From positions 47,369 through 111,368 of the forward strand of contig JAKCOZ010000614.1 in assembly GCA_022605955.1 (NCBI GenBank): a stretch of DNA of 64,000 nt. The letters are read 5' to 3'. Positions 46,801 through 60,800 of this stretch are shown piece by piece. Both the position numbers and the translations under genes were made by a program. Below the pieces are notes generated by a model that made no database searches, had not been told where the DNA came from, and saw nothing but the letters and a program-made list of their open reading frames with translations. Position 1 is the first letter of the stretch; the number at the start of each line of letters is the position of its first letter. The stretch comes from Rallus limicola. Its lineage: Eukaryota > Chordata > Aves > Gruiformes > Rallidae.

Positions 46801-48584
46801 CGGTGCTTTTCTCGGCCCTAGCAGACTGCAGTTCAAAACATGCTAAACGTCCAGCAATAACTCCCAAAGTAAAGAAGCTAGGCCTGAAAGGCATAGCTTG
46901 TCTGAAACCTCCTAACAGGACACACGAGCAGACCCTGTCACTTTGGCTCTCAGCCTTTTCCTTTGCCTGGAAAGAGGGAACATGCCTGGAACCTCCTACG
47001 GTGCTTTTCTCGGCCCTAGCAGACTGCAGTTCAAAACATGCTAAACGTCCAGCAATAACTCCCAAAGTAAAGAAGCTAGGCCTGAAAGGCATAGCTTGTC
47101 TGAAACCTCCTAACAGGACACACGAGCAGACCCTGTCACTTTGGCTCTCAGCCTTTTCCTTTGCCTGGAAAGAGGGAACATGCCTGAAACCTCCTACGGT
47201 GCTTTTCTCGGCCCTAGCAGACTGCAGGTCAAAACATGCTAAACGTCCAGCAATAACTCCCAAAGTAAAGAAGCGAGGCCTGAAAGGCATAGCTTGTCTG
47301 AAACCTCCTAACAGGACACACGAGCAGACCCTGTCACTTTGGCTCTCAGCCTTTTCCTTTGCCTGGAAAGAGGGAACATGCCTGGAACCTCCTACGGTGC
47401 TTTTCTCGGCCCTAGCAGACTGCAGTTCAAAACATGCTAAACGTCCAGCAATAACTCCCAAAGTAAAGAAGCTAGGCCTGAAAGGCATAGCTTGTCTGAA
47501 ACCTCCTAACAGGACACACGAGCAGACCCTGTCACTTTGGCTCTCAGCCTTTTCCTTTGCCTGGAAAGAGGGAACATGCCTGGAACCTCCTACGGTGCTT
47601 TTCTCGGCCCTAGCAGACTGCAGTTCAAAACATGCTAAACGTCCAGCAATAACTCCCAAAGTAAAGAAGCTAGGCCTGAAAGGCATAGCTTGTATGAAAC
47701 CCCCTAACAGGACACACGAGCAGACCCTGTCACTTTGGCTCTCAGCCTTTTCCTTTGCCTGGAAAGAGGGAACATGCCTGGAACCTCCTACGGTGCTTTT
47801 CTCGGCCCTAGCAGACTGCAGTTCAAAACATGCTAAACGTCCAGCAATAACTCCCAAAGTAAAGAAGCTAGGCCTGAAAGGCATAGCTTGTCTGAAACCT
47901 CCTAACAGGACACACGAGCAGACCCTGTCACTTTGGCTCTCAGCCTTTTCCTTTGCCTGGAAAGAGGGAACATGCCTGGAACCTCCTACGGTGCTTTTCT
48001 CGGCACTAGCAGACTGCAGTTCAAAACATGCTAAACGTCCAGCAATAACTCCCAAAGTAAAGAAGCTAGGCCTGAAAGGCATAGCTCGTCTGAAACCTCC
48101 TAACAGGACACACGAGCAGACCCTGTCACTTTGGCTCTCAGCCTTTTCCTTTGCCTGGAAAGAGGGAACATGCCTGGAACCTCCTACGGTGCTTTTCTCG
48201 GCCCTAGCAGACTGCAGTTCAAAACATGCTAAACGTCCAGCAATAACTCCCAAAGTAAAGAAGCTAGGCCTGAAAGGCATAGCTTGTCTGAAACCTCCTA
48301 ACAGGACACACGAGCAGACCCTGTCACTTTGGCTCTCAGCCTTTTCCTTTGCCTGGAAAGAGGGAACATGCCTGGAACCTCCTACGGTGCTTTTCTCGGC
48401 CCTAGCAGACTGCAGTTCAAAACATGCTAAACGTCCAGCAATAACTCCCAAAGTAAAGAAGCTAGGCCTGAAAGGCATAGCTTGTCTGAAACCTCCTAAC
48501 AGGACACACGAGCAGACCCTGTCACTTTGGCTCTCAGCCTTTTCCTTTGCCTGGAAAGAGGGAACATGCCTGGAACCTCCTACG
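43833..48584. repeat. Nine-monomer HOR in three progressively shortened copies
   Basis: The full copy (43,833-45,614; 9 units) reads: GCTCGT plus CACAAG; GCTCGT; GGTCAAAAC plus AAGCGAGG; a unit with AGATTGC; TTGTATGAAAC; plain; GCTCGT; plain; plain. The second copy (45,615-47,198; 8 units) lacks the TTGTATG unit and has CGGCACTAG at 46,615. The third (47,199-48,584; 7 units) lacks the two opening units, has TTGTATG again (47,691) and shares CGGCACTAG (48,001). AAGCGAGG sites at 44,303, 46,085 and 47,273 are 9 and 6 units apart. Mixed marker sharing between copies implies recombination among them, not simple stepwise duplication. Confidence 0.82.
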
Positions 48585-51500
48585 GTGCTTTTCTCGGCCC
48601 TAGCAGACTGCAGTTCAAAACATGCTAAACGTCCAGCAATAACTCCCAAAGTAAAGAAGCTAGGCCTGAAAGGCATAGCTCGTCTGAAACCTACTAACAG
48701 GACACACAAGCAGACCCTGTCACTTTGGCTCTCAGCCTTTTCCTTTGCCTGGAAAGAGGGAACATGCCTGGAACCTCCTACGGTGCTTTTCTCGGCCCTA
48801 GCAGACTGCAGTTCAAAACATGCTAAACGTCCAGCAATAACTCCCAAAGTAAAGAAGCTAGGCCTGAAAGGCATAGCTTGTCTGAAACCTCCTAACAGGA
48901 CACACGAGCAGACCCTGTCACTTTGGCTCTCAGCCTTTTCCTTTGCCTGGAAAGAGGGAACATGCCTGGAACCTCCTACGGTGCTTTTCTCGGCCCTAGC
49001 AGACTGCAGTTCAAAACATGCTAAACGTCCAGCAATAACTCCCAAAGTAAAGAAGCTAGGCCTGAAAGGCATAGCTCGTCTGAAACCTCCTAACAGGACA
49101 CACGAGCAGACCCTGTCACTTTGGCTCTCAGCCTTTTCCTTTGCCTGGAAAGAGGGAACATGCCTGGAACCTCCTACGGTGCTTTTCTCGGCCCTAGCAG
49201 ACTGCAGTTCAAAACATGCTAAACGTCCAGCAATAACTCCCAAAGTAAAGAAGCTAGGCCTGAAAGGCATAGCTTGTCTGAAACCTCCTGACAGGACACA
49301 CGAGCAGACCCTGTCACTTTGGCTCTCAGCCTTTTCCTTTGCCTGGAAAGAGGGAACATGCCTGGAACCTCCTACGGTGCTTTTCTCGGCCCTAGCAGAC
49401 TGCAGTTCAAAACATGCTAAACGTCCAGCAATAACTCCCAAAGTAAAGAAGCTAGGCCTGAAAGGCATAGCTTGTCTGAAACCTCCTAACAGGACACATG
49501 AGCAGACCCTGTCACTTTGGCTCTCAGCCTTTTCCTTTGCCTGGAAAGAGGGAACATGCCTGGAACCTCCTACGGTGCTTTTCTCGGCCCTAGCAGACTG
49601 CAGTTCAAAACATGCTAAACGTCCAGCAATAACTCCCAAAGTAAAGAAGCTAGGCCTGAAAGGCATAGCTTGTCTGAAACCTCCTAACAGGACACACGAG
49701 CAGACCCTGTCACTTTGGCTCTCAGCCTTTTCCTTTGCCTGGAAAGAGGGAACATGCCTGGAACCTCCTACGGTGCTTTTCTCGGCCCTAGCAGACTGCA
49801 GTTCAAAACATGCTAAACGTCCAGCAATAACTCCCAAAGTAAAGAAGCTAGGCCTGAAAGGCATAGCTTGTCTGAAACCCCCTAACAGGACACACGAGCA
49901 GACCCTGTCACTTTGGCTCTCAGCCTTTTCCTTTGCCTGGAAAGAGGGAACATGCCTGGAACCTCCTACGGTGCTTTTCTCGGCCCTAGCAGACTGCAGG
50001 TCAAAACATGCTAAACGTCCAGCAATAACTCCCAAAGTAAAGAAGCTAGGCCTGAAAGGCATAGCTTGTCTGAAACCTCCTAACAGGACACACGAGCAGA
50101 CCCTGTCACTTTGGCTCTCAGCCTTTTCCTTTGCCTGGAAAGAGGGAACATGCCTGGAACCTCCTACGGTGCTTTTCTCGGCCCTAGCAGACTGCAGTTC
50201 AAAACATGCTAAACGTCCAGCAATAACTCCCAAAGTAAAGAAGCTAGGCCTGAAAGGCATAGCTTGTCTGAAACCTCCTAACAGGACACACGAGCAGACC
50301 CTGTCACTTTGGCTCTCAGCCTTTTCCTTTGCCTGGAAAGAGGGAACATGCCTGGAACCTCCTACGGTGCTTTTCTCGGCCCTAGCAGACTGCAGTTCAA
50401 AACATGCTAAACGTCCAGCAATAACTCCCAAAGTAAAGAAGCTAGGCCTGAAAGGCATAGCTCGTCTGAAACCTCCTAACAGGACACACGAGCAGACCCT
50501 GTCACTTTGGCTCTCAGCCTTTTCCTTTGCCTGGAAAGAGGGAACATGCCTGGAACCTCCTACGGTGCTTTTCTCGCCCCTAGCAGACTGCAGTTCAAAA
50601 CATGCTAAACGTCCAGCAATAACTCCCAAAGTAAAGAAGCTAGGCCTGAAAGGCATAGCTTGTCTGAAACCCCCTAACAGGACACACGAGCAGACCCTGT
50701 CACTTTGGCTCTCAGCCTTTTCCTTTGCCTGGAAAGAGGGAACATGCCTGGAACCTCCTACGGTGCTTTTCTCGGCCCTAGCAGACTGCAGTTCAAAACA
50801 TGCTAAACGTCCAGCAATAACTCCCAAAGTAAAGAAGCTAGGCCTGAAAGGCATAGCTTGTCTGAAACCTCCTAACAGGACACACGAGCAGACCCTGTCA
50901 CTTTGGCTCTCAGCCTTTTCCTTTGCCTGGAAAGAGGGAACATGCCTGGAACCTCCTACGGTGCTTTTCTCGGCCCTAGCAGACTGCAGTTCAAAACATG
51001 CTAAACGAACAGCAATAACTCCCAAAGTAAAGAAGCTAGGCCTGAAAGGCATAGCTTGTCTGAAACCTCCTAACAGGACACACGAGCAGACCCTGTCACT
51101 TTGGCTCTCAGCCTTTTCCTTTGCCTGGAAAGAGGGAACATGCCTGGAACCTCCTACGGTGCTTTTCTCGGCCCTAGCAGACTGCAGTTCAAAACATGCT
51201 AAACGTCCAGCAATAACTCCCAAAGTAAAGAAGCTAGGCCTGAAAGGCATAGCTCGTCTGAAACCTCCTAACAGGACACACGAGCAGACCCTGTCACTTT
51301 GGCTCTCAGCCTTTTCCTTTGCCTGGAAAGAGGGAACATGCCTGGAACCTCCTACGGTGCTTTTCTCGGCCCTAGCAGACTGCAGTTCAAAACATGCTAA
51401 ACGTCCAGCAATAACTCCCAAAGTAAAGAAGCTAGGCCTGAAAGGCATAGCTTGTCTGAAACCTCCTAACAGGACACACGAGCAGACCCTGTCACTTTGG

Positions 51501-52148
51501 CTCTCAGCCTTTTCCTTTGCCTGGAAAGAGGGAACATGCCTGGAACCTCCTACGGTGCTTTTCTCGGCCCTAGCAGACTGCAGTTCAAAACATGCTAAAC
51601 GTCCAGCAATAACTCCCAAAGTAAAGAAGCTAGGCCTGAAAGGCATAGCTTGTCTGAAACCTCCTAACAGGACACACGAGCAGACCCTGTCACTTTGGCT
51701 CTCAGCCTTTTCCTTTGCCTGGAAAGAGGGAACATGCCTGGAACCTCCTACGGTGCTTTTCTCGGCCCTAGCAGACTGCAGTTCAAAACACGCTAAACGT
51801 CCAGCAATAACTCCCAAAGTAAAGAAGCTAGGCCTGAAAGGCATAGCTTGTCTGAAACCCCCTAACAGGACACACGAGCAGACCCTGTCACTTTGGCTCT
51901 CAGCCTTTTCCTTTGCCTGGAAAGAGGGAACATGCCTGGAACCTCCTACGGTGCTTTTCTCGGCCCTAGCAGACTGCAGTTCAAAACATGCTAAACGTCC
52001 AGCAATAACTCCCAAAGTAAAGAAGCTAGGCCTGAAAGGCATAGCTTGTCTGAAACCTCCTAACAGGACACACGAGCAGACCCTGTCACTTTGGCTCTCA
52101 GCCTTTTCCTTTGCCTGGAAAGACGGAACATGCCTGGAACCTCCTACG
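48585..52148. repeat. Eighteen-monomer block H0, diverged relative of the 12-mer HOR
   Basis: It opens with a GCTCGT plus CACAAG unit and ends at 52,121 with the AAAGACGGAAC variant, as do the 12-mer copies to its right. Inside are a CCTCCTGACAGG unit (49,183), a CCCCC unit followed by a GGTCAAAAC unit (49,777 and 49,975), and an AAACGAACAGC unit (50,965). Private variants include CTACTAACAGG (48,693), ACACATGAG (49,496), CTCGCCCC (50,575) and AACACGCTAAAC (51,788). The order combines features of R1/R2 with those of the 12-mer, suggesting it is intermediate between them. Confidence 0.68.
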
Positions 52149-54524
52149 GTGCTTTTCTCGGCCCTAGCAGACTGCAGTTCAAAACATGCTAAACGTCCAG
52201 CAATAACTCCCAAAGTAAAGAAGCTAGGCCTGAAAGGCATAGCTCGTCTGAAACCTCCTAACAGGACACACAAGCAGACCCTGTCACTTTGGCTCTCAGC
52301 CTTTTCCTTTGCCTGGAAAGAGGGAACATGCCTGGAACCTCCTACGGTGCTTTTCTCGGCCCTAGCAGACTGCAGTTCAAAACATGCTAAACGTCCAGCA
52401 ATAACTCCCAAAGTAAAGAAGCTAGGCCTGAAAGGCATAGCTTGTCTGAAACCTCCTAACAGGACACACGAGCAGACCCTGTCACTTTGGCTCTCAGCCT
52501 TTTCCTTTGCCTGGAAAGAGGGAACATGCCTGGAACCTCCTACGGTGCTTTTCTCGGCCCTAGCAGACTGCAGGTCACAACATGCTAAACGTCCAGCAAT
52601 AACTCCCAAAGTAAAGAAGCTAGGCCTGAAAGGCATAGCTTGTCTGAAACCTCCTAACAGGACACACGAGCAGACCCTGTCACTTTGGCTCTCAGCCTTT
52701 TCCTTTGCCTGGAAAGAGGGAACATGCCTGGAACCTCCTACGGTGCTTTTCTCGGCCCTAGCAGACTGCAGTTCAAAACATGCTAAACGTCCAGCAATAA
52801 CTCCCAAAGTAAAGAAGCTAGGCCTGAAAGGCATAGCTCGTCTGAAACCTCCTAACAGGACACACGAGCAGACCCTGTCACTTTGGCTCTCAGCCTTTTC
52901 CTTTGCCTGGAAAGAGGGAACATGCCTGGAACCTCCTACGGTGCTTTTCTCGGCCCTAGCAGACTGCAGTTCAAAACATGCTAAACGTCCAGCAATAACT
53001 CCCAAAGTAAAGAAGCTAGGCCTGAAAGGCATAGCTTGTCTGAAACCTCCTAACAGGACACACGAGCAGACCCTGTCACTTTGGCTCTCAGCCTTTTCCT
53101 TTGCCTGGAAAGAGGGAACATGCCTGGAACCTCCTACGGTGCTTTTCTCGGCCCTAGCAGACTGCAGTTCAAAACATGCTAAACGTCCAGCAATAACTCC
53201 CAAAGTAAAGAAGCTAGGCCTGAAAGGCATAGCTTGTCTGAAACCTCCTAACAGGACACACGAGCAGACCCTGTCACTTTGGCTCTCAGCCTTTTCCTTT
53301 GCCTGGAAAGAGGGAACATGCCTGGAACCTCCTATGGTGCTTTTCTCGGCCCTAGCAGACTGCAGTTCAAAACATGCTAAACGTCCAGCAATAACTCCCA
53401 AAGTAAAGAAGCTAGGCCTGAAAGGCATAGCTTGTCTGAAACCCCCTAACAGGACACACGAGCAGACCCTGTCACTTTGGCTCTCAGCCTTTTCCTTTGC
53501 CTGGAAAGAGGGAACATGCCTGGAACCTCCTACGGTGCTTTTCTCGGCCCTAGCAGACTGCAGGTCAAAACATGCTAAACGTCCAGCAATAACTCCCAAA
53601 GTAAAGAAGCTAGGCCTGAAAGGCATAGCTTGTCTGAAACCTCCTAACAGGACACACGAGCAGACCCTGTCACTTTGGCTCTCAGCCTTTTCCTTTGCCT
53701 GGAAAGAGGGAACATGCCTGGAACCTCCTACGGTGCTTTTCTCGGCCCTAGCAGACTGCAGTTCAAAACATGCTAAACGTCCAGCAATAACTCCCAAAGT
53801 AAAGAAGCTAGGCCTGAAAGGCATAGCTTGTCTGAAACCTCCTAACAGGACACACGAGCAGACCCTGTCACTTTGGCTCTCAGCCTTTTCCTTTGCCTGG
53901 AAAGAGGGAACATGCCTGGAACCTCCTACAGTGCTTTTCTCGGCCCTAGCAGACTGCAGTTCAAAACATGCTAAACGTCCAGCAATAACTCCCAAAGTAA
54001 AGAAGCTAGGCCTGAAAGGCATAGCTCGTCTGAAACCTCCTAACAGGACACACGAGCAGACCCTGTCACTTTGGCTCTCAGCCTTTTCCTTTGCCTGGAA
54101 AGAGGGAACATGCCTGGAACCTCCTACGGTGCTTTTCTCGGCCCTAGCAGACTGCAGTTCAAAACATGCTAAACGTCCAGCAATAACTCCCAAAGTAAAG
54201 AAGCTAGGCCTGAAAGGCATAGCTTGTCTGAAACCCCCTAACAGGACACACGAGCAGACCCTGTCACTTTGGCTCTCAGCCTTTTCCTTTGCCTGGAAAG
54301 AGGGAACATGCCTGGAACCTCCTACGGTGCTTTTCTCGGCCCTAGCAGACTGCAGTTCAAAACATGCTAAACGTCCAGCAATAACTCCCAAAGTAAAGAA
54401 GCTAGGCCTGAAAGGCATAGCTTGTCTGAAACCTCCTAACAGGACACACGAGCAGACCCTGTCACTTTGGCTCTCAGCCTTTTCCTTTGCCTGGAAAGAC
54501 GGAACATGCCTGGAACCTCCTACG
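52149..54524. repeat. Twelve-monomer HOR, copy H1 (2,376 bp)
   Basis: Unit order: GCTCGT plus CACAAG; plain; GGTCACAAC; GCTCGT; plain; a unit ending in TATGGTG (53,333); CCCCC; GGTCAAAAC; a unit ending in TACAGTG; GCTCGT; CCCCC; and a unit ending in AAAGACGGAAC (54,497). The start and end markers recur exactly 2,376 bp after the H0 end marker at 52,121. This is the shortest copy and may represent the basic HOR unit. Confidence 0.85.
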
Positions 54525-57500
54525 GTGCTTTTCTCGGCCCTAGCAGACTGCAGTTCAAAACATGCTAAACGTCCAGCAATAACTCCCAAAGTAAAGAAGC
54601 TAGGCCTGAAAGGCATAGCTCGTCTGAAACCTCCTAACAGGACACACAAGCAGACCCTGTCACTTTGGCTCTCAGCCTTTTCCTTTGCCTGGAAAGAGGG
54701 AACATGCCTGGAACCTCCTACGGTGCTTTTCTCGGCCCTAGCAGACTGCAGTTCAAAACATGCTAAACGTCCAGCAATAACTCCCAAAGTAAAGAAGCTA
54801 GGCCTGAAAGGCATAGCTTGTCTGAAACCTCCTAACAGGACACACGAGCAGACCCTGTCACTTTGGCTCTCAGCCTTTTCCTTTGCCTGGAAAGAGGGAA
54901 CATGCCTGGAACCTCCTACGGTGCTTTTCTCGGCCCTAGCAGACTGCAGGTCACAACATGCTAAACGTCCAGCAATAACTCCCAAAGTAAAGAAGCTAGG
55001 CCTGAAAGGCATAGCTTGTCTGAAACCTCCTAACAGGACACACGAGCAGACCCTGTCACTTTGGCTCTCAGCCTTTTCCTTTGCCTGGAAAGAGGGAACA
55101 TGCCTGGAACCTCCTACGGTGCTTTTCTCGGCCCTAGCAGACTGCAGTTCAAAACATGCTAAACGTCCAGCAATAACTCCCAAAGTAAAGAAGCTAGGCC
55201 TGAAAGGCATAGCTCGTCTGAAACCTCCTAACAGGACACACGAGCAGACCCTGTCACTTTGGCTCTCAGCCTTTTCCTTTGCCTGGAAAGAGGGAACATG
55301 CCTGGAACCTCCTACGGTGCTTTTCTCGGCCCTAGCAGACTGCAGTTCAAAACATGCTAAACGTCCAGCAATAACTCCCAAAGTAAAGAAGCTAGGCCTG
55401 AAAGGCATAGCTTGTCTGAAACCTCCTAACAGGACACACGAGCAGACCCTGTCACTTTGGCTCTCAGCCTTTTCCTTTGCCTGGAAAGAGGGAACATGCC
55501 TGGAACCTCCTACGGTGCTTTTCTCGGCCCTAGCAGACTGCAGTTCAAAACATGCTAAACGTCCAGCAATAACTCCCAAAGTAAAGAAGCTAGGCCTGAA
55601 AGGCATAGCTTGTCTGAAACCTCCTAACAGGACACACGAGCAGACCCTGTCACTTTGGCTCTCAGCCTTTTCCTTTGCCTGGAAAGAGGGAACATGCCTG
55701 GAACCTCCTATGGTGCTTTTCTCGGCCCTAGCAGACTGCAGTTCAAAACATGCTAAACGTCCAGCAATAACTCCCAAAGTAAAGAAGCTAGGCCTGAAAG
55801 GCATAGCTTGTCTGAAACCCCCTAACAGGACACACGAGCAGACCCTGTCACTTTGGCTCTCAGCCTTTTCCTTTGCCTGGAAAGAGGGAACATGCCTGGA
55901 ACCTCCTACGGTGCTTTTCTCGGCCCTAGCAGACTGCAGGTCAAAACATGCTAAACGTCCAGCAATAACTCCCAAAGTAAAGAAGCTAGGCCTGAAAGGC
56001 ATAGCTTGTCTGAAACCTCCTAACAGGACACACGAGCAGACCCTGTCACTTTGGCTCTCAGCCTTTTCCTTTGCCTGGAAAGAGGGAACATGCCTGGAAC
56101 CTCCTACGGTGCTTTTCTCGGCCCTAGCAGACTGCAGTTCAAAACATGCTAAACGTCCAGCAATAACTCCCAAAGTAAAGAAGCTAGGCCTGAAAGGCAT
56201 AGCTTGTCTGAAACCTCCTAACAGGACACACGAGCAGACCCTGTCACTTTGGCTCTCAGCCTTTTCCTTTGCCTGGAAAGAGGGAACATGCCTGGAACCT
56301 CCTATGGTGCTTTTCTCGGCCCTAGCAGACTGCAGTTCAAAACATGCTAAACGTCCAGCAATAACTCCCAAAGTAAAGAAGCTAGGCCTGAAAGGCATAG
56401 CTTGTCTGAAACCCCCTAACAGGACACACGAGCAGACCCTGTCACTTTGGCTCTCAGCCTTTTCCTTTGCCTGGAAAGAGGGAACATGCCTGGAACCTCC
56501 TACGGTGCTTTTCTCGGCCCTAGCAGACTGCAGGTCAAAACATGCTAAACGTCCAGCAATAACTCCCAAAGTAAAGAAGCTAGGCCTGAAAGGCATAGCT
56601 TGTCTGAAACCTCCTAACAGGACACACGAGCAGACCCTGTCACTTTGGCTCTCAGCCTTTTCCTTTGCCTGGAAAGAGGGAACATGCCTGGAACCTCCTA
56701 CGGTGCTTTTCTCGGCCCTAGCAGACTGCAGTTCAAAACATGCTAAACGTCCAGCAATAACTCCCAAAGTAAAGAAGCTAGGCCTGAAAGGCATAGCTTG
56801 TCTGAAACCTCCTAACAGGACACACGAGCAGACCCTGTCACTTTGGCTCTCAGCCTTTTCCTTTGCCTGGAAAGAGGGAACATGCCTGGAACCTCCTACG
56901 GTGCTTTTCTCGGCCCTAGCAGACTGCAGGTCACAACATGCTAAACGTCCAGCAATAACTCCCAAAGTAAAGAAGCTAGGCCTGAAAGGCATAGCTTGTC
57001 TGAAACCTCCTAACAGGACACACGAGCAGACCCTGTCACTTTGGCTCTCAGCCTTTTCCTTTGCCTGGAAAGAGGGAACATGCCTGGAACCTCCTACGGT
57101 GCTTTTCTCGGCCCTAGCAGACTGCAGTTCAAAACATGCTAAACGTCCAGCAATAACTCCCAAAGTAAAGAAGCTAGGCCTGAAAGGCATAGCTTGTCTG
57201 AAACCTCCTAACAGGACACACGAGCAGACCCTGTCACTTTGGCTCTCAGCCTTTTCCTTTGCCTGGAAAGAGGGAACATGCCTGGAACCTCCTACGGTGC
57301 TTTTCTCGGCCCTAGCAGACTGCAGTTCAAAACATGCTAAACGTCCAGCAATAACTCCCAAAGTAAAGAAGCTAGGCCTGAAAGGCATAGCTCGTCTGAA
57401 ACCTCCTAACAGGACACACGAGCAGACCCTGTCACTTTGGCTCTCAGCCTTTTCCTTTGCCTGGAAAGAGGGAACATGCCTGGAACCTCCTACGGTGCTT

Positions 57501-57890
57501 TTCTCGGCCCTAGCAGACTGCAGTTCAAAACATGCTAAACGTCCAGCAATAACTCCCAAAGTAAAGAAGCTAGGCCTGAAAGGCATAGCTTGTCTGAAAC
57601 CCCCTAACAGGACACACGAGCAGACCCTGTCACTTTGGCTCTCAGCCTTTTCCTTTGCCTGGAAAGAGGGAACATGCCTGGAACCTCCTACGGTGCTTTT
57701 CTCGGCCCTAGCAGACTGCAGTTCAAAACATGCTAAACGTCCAGCAATAACTCCCAAAGTAAAGAAGCTAGGCCTGAAAGGCATAGCTTGTCTGAAACCT
57801 CCTAACAGGACACACGAGCAGACCCTGTCACTTTGGCTCTCAGCCTTTTCCTTTGCCTGGAAAGACGGAACATGCCTGGAACCTCCTACG
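54525..57890. repeat. Twelve-monomer HOR, copy H2 expanded to 17 monomers
   Basis: It follows H1 order from the GCTCGT plus CACAAG unit to the first TATGGTG (55,709; 2,376 bp after the H1 site). The trimer of TATGGTG end, CCCCC unit and GGTCAAAAC unit is then repeated 594 bp later (TATGGTG at 56,303). Two more units, one of them GGTCACAAC (56,894), precede the shared GCTCGT, CCCCC and AAAGACGGAAC ending (57,863). The expansion is therefore five whole units relative to H1. Confidence 0.83.
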
Positions 57891-60800
57891 GTGCTTTTCT
57901 CGGCCCTAGCAGACTGCAGTTCAAAACATGCTAAACGTCCAGCAATAACTCCCAAAGTAAAGAAGCTAGGCCTGAAAGGCATAGCTCGTCTGAAACCTCC
58001 TAACAGGACACACAAGCAGACCCTGTCACTTTGGCTCTCAGCCTTTTCCTTTGCCTGGAAAGAGGGAACATGCCTGGAACCTCCTACGGTGCTTTTCTCG
58101 GCCCTAGCAGACTGCAGTTCAAAACATGCTAAACGTCCAGCAATAACTCCCAAAGTAAAGAAGCTAGGCCTGAAAGGCATAGCTTGTCTGAAACCTCCTA
58201 ACAGGACACACGAGCAGACCCTGTCACTTTGGCTCTCAGCCTTTTCCTTTGCCTGGAAAGAGGGAACATGCCTGGAACCTCCTACGGTGCTTTTCTCGGC
58301 CCTAGCAGACTGCAGGTCACAACATGCTAAACGTCCAGCAATAACTCCCAAAGTAAAGAAGCTAGGCCTGAAAGGCATAGCTTGTCTGAAACCTCCTAAC
58401 AGGACACACGAGCAGACCCTGTCACTTTGGCTCTCAGCCTTTTCCTTTGCCTGGAAAGAGGGAACATGCCTGGAACCTCCTACGGTGCTTTTCTCGGCCC
58501 TAGCAGACTGCAGTTCAAAACATGCTAAACGTCCAGCAATAACTCCCAAAGTAAAGAAGCTAGGCCTGAAAGGCATAGCTCGTCTGAAACCTCCTAACAG
58601 GACACACGAGCAGACCCTGTCACTTTGGCTCTCAGCCTTTTCCTTTGCCTGGAAAGAGGGAACATGCCTGGAACCTCCTACGGTGCTTTTCTCGGCCCTA
58701 GCAGACTGCAGTTCAAAACATGCTAAACGTCCAGCAATAACTCCCAAAGTAAAGAAGCTAGGCCTGAAAGGCATAGCTTGTCTGAAACCTCCTAACAGGA
58801 CACACGAGCAGACCCTGTCACTTTGGCTCTCAGCCTTTTCCTTTGCCTGGAAAGAGGGAACATGCCTGGAACCTCCTACGGTGCTTTTCTCGGCCCTAGC
58901 AGACTGCAGTTCAAAACATGCTAAACGTCCAGCAATAACTCCCAAAGTAAAGAAGCTAGGCCTGAAAGGCATAGCTTGTCTGAAACCTCCTAACAGGACA
59001 CACGAGCAGACCCTGTCACTTTGGCTCTCAGCCTTTTCCTTTGCCTGGAAAGAGGGGAACATGCCTGGAACCTCCTACGGTGCTTTTCTCGGCCCTAGCA
59101 GACTGCAGTTCAAAACATGCTAAACGTCCAGCAATAACTCCCAAAGTAAAGAAGCTAGGCCTGAAAGGCATAGCTTGTCTGAAACCCCCTAAGAGGACAC
59201 ACGAGCAGACCCTGTCACTTTGGCTCTCAGCCTTTTCCTTTGCCTGGAAAGAGGGAACATGCCTGGAACCTCCTACGGTGCTTTTCTCGGCCCTAGCAGA
59301 CTGCAGGTCAAAACATGCTAAACGTCCAGCAATAACTCCCAAAGTAAAGAAGCTAGGCCTGAAAGGCATAGCTTGTCTGAAACCTCCTAACAGGACACAC
59401 GAGCAGACCCTGTCACTTTGGCTCTCAGCCTTTTCCTTTGCCTGGAAAGAGGGAACATGCCTGGAACCTCCTACGGTGCTTTTCTCGGCCCTAGCAGACT
59501 GCAGGTCACAACATGCTAAACGTCCAGCAATAACTCCCAAAGTAAAGAAGCTAGGCCTGAAAGGCATAGCTTGTCTGAAACCTCCTAACAGGACACGACG
59601 AGCAGACCCTGTCACTTTGGCTCTCAGCCTTTTCCTTTGCCTGGAAAGAGGGAACATGCCTGGAACCTCCTATGGTGCTTTTCTCGGCCCTAGCAGACTG
59701 CAGTTCAAAACATGCTAAACGTCCAGCAATAACTCCCAAAGTAAAGAAGCTAGGCCTGAAAGGCATAGCTTGTCTGAAACCCCCTAAGAGGACACACGAG
59801 CAGACCCTGTCACTTTGGCTCTCAGCCTTTTCCTTTGCCTGGAAAGAGGGAACATGCCTGGAACCTCCTACGGTGCTTTTCTCGGCCCTAGCAGACTGCA
59901 GGTCAAAACATGCTAAACGTCCAGCAATAACTCCCAAAGTAAAGAAGCTAGGCCTGAAAGGCATAGCTTGTCTGAAACCTCCTAACAGGACACACGAGCA
60001 GACCCTGTCACTTTGGCTCTCAGCCCTTTTCCTTTGCCTGGAAAGAGGGAACATGCCTGGAACCTCCTACGGTGCTTTTCTCGGCCCTAGCAGACTGCAG
60101 TTCAAAACATGCTAAACGTCCAGCAATAACTCCCAAAGTAAAGAAGCTAGGCCTGAAAGGCATAGCTTGTCTGAAACCTCCTAACAGGACACACGAGCAG
60201 ACCCTGTCACTTTGGCTCTCAGCCTTTTCCTTTGCCTGGAAAGAGGGAACATGCCTGGAACCTCCTATGGTGCTTTTCTCGGCCCTAGCAGACTGCAGTT
60301 CAAAACATGCTAAACGTCCAGCAATAACTCCCAAAGTAAAGAAGCTAGGCCTGAAAGGCATAGCTTGTCTGAAACCCCCTAACAGGACACACGAGCAGAC
60401 CCTGTCACTTTGGCTCTCAGCCTTTTCCTTTGCCTGGAAAGAGGGAACATGCCTGGAACCTCCTACGGTGCTTTTCTCGGCCCTAGCAGACTGCAGGTCA
60501 AAACATGCTAAACGTCCAGCAATAACTCCCAAAGTAAAGAAGCTAGGCCTGAAAGGCATAGCTTGTCTGAAACCTCCTAACAGGACACACGAGCAGACCC
60601 TGTCACTTTGGCTCTCAGCCTTTTCCTTTGCCTGGAAAGAGGGAACATGCCTGGAACCTCCTACGGTGCTTTTCTCGGCCCTAGCAGACTGCAGTTCAAA
60701 ACATGCTAAACGTCCAGCAATAACTCCCAAAGTAAAGAAGCTAGGCCTGAAAGGCATAGCTTGTCTGAAACCTCCTAACAGGACACACGAGCAGACCCTG

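Noticed and set aside
39920..59123. Giant protein-coding genes (66-residue repeat proteins) on the plus or minus strand
   Set aside because: The open frames follow from a stop-free monomer whose length is a multiple of three. Both strands are open at once, frames are broken by amplified stop variants and indels, there is no unique N- or C-terminal sequence, and variants are freely amino-acid changing.
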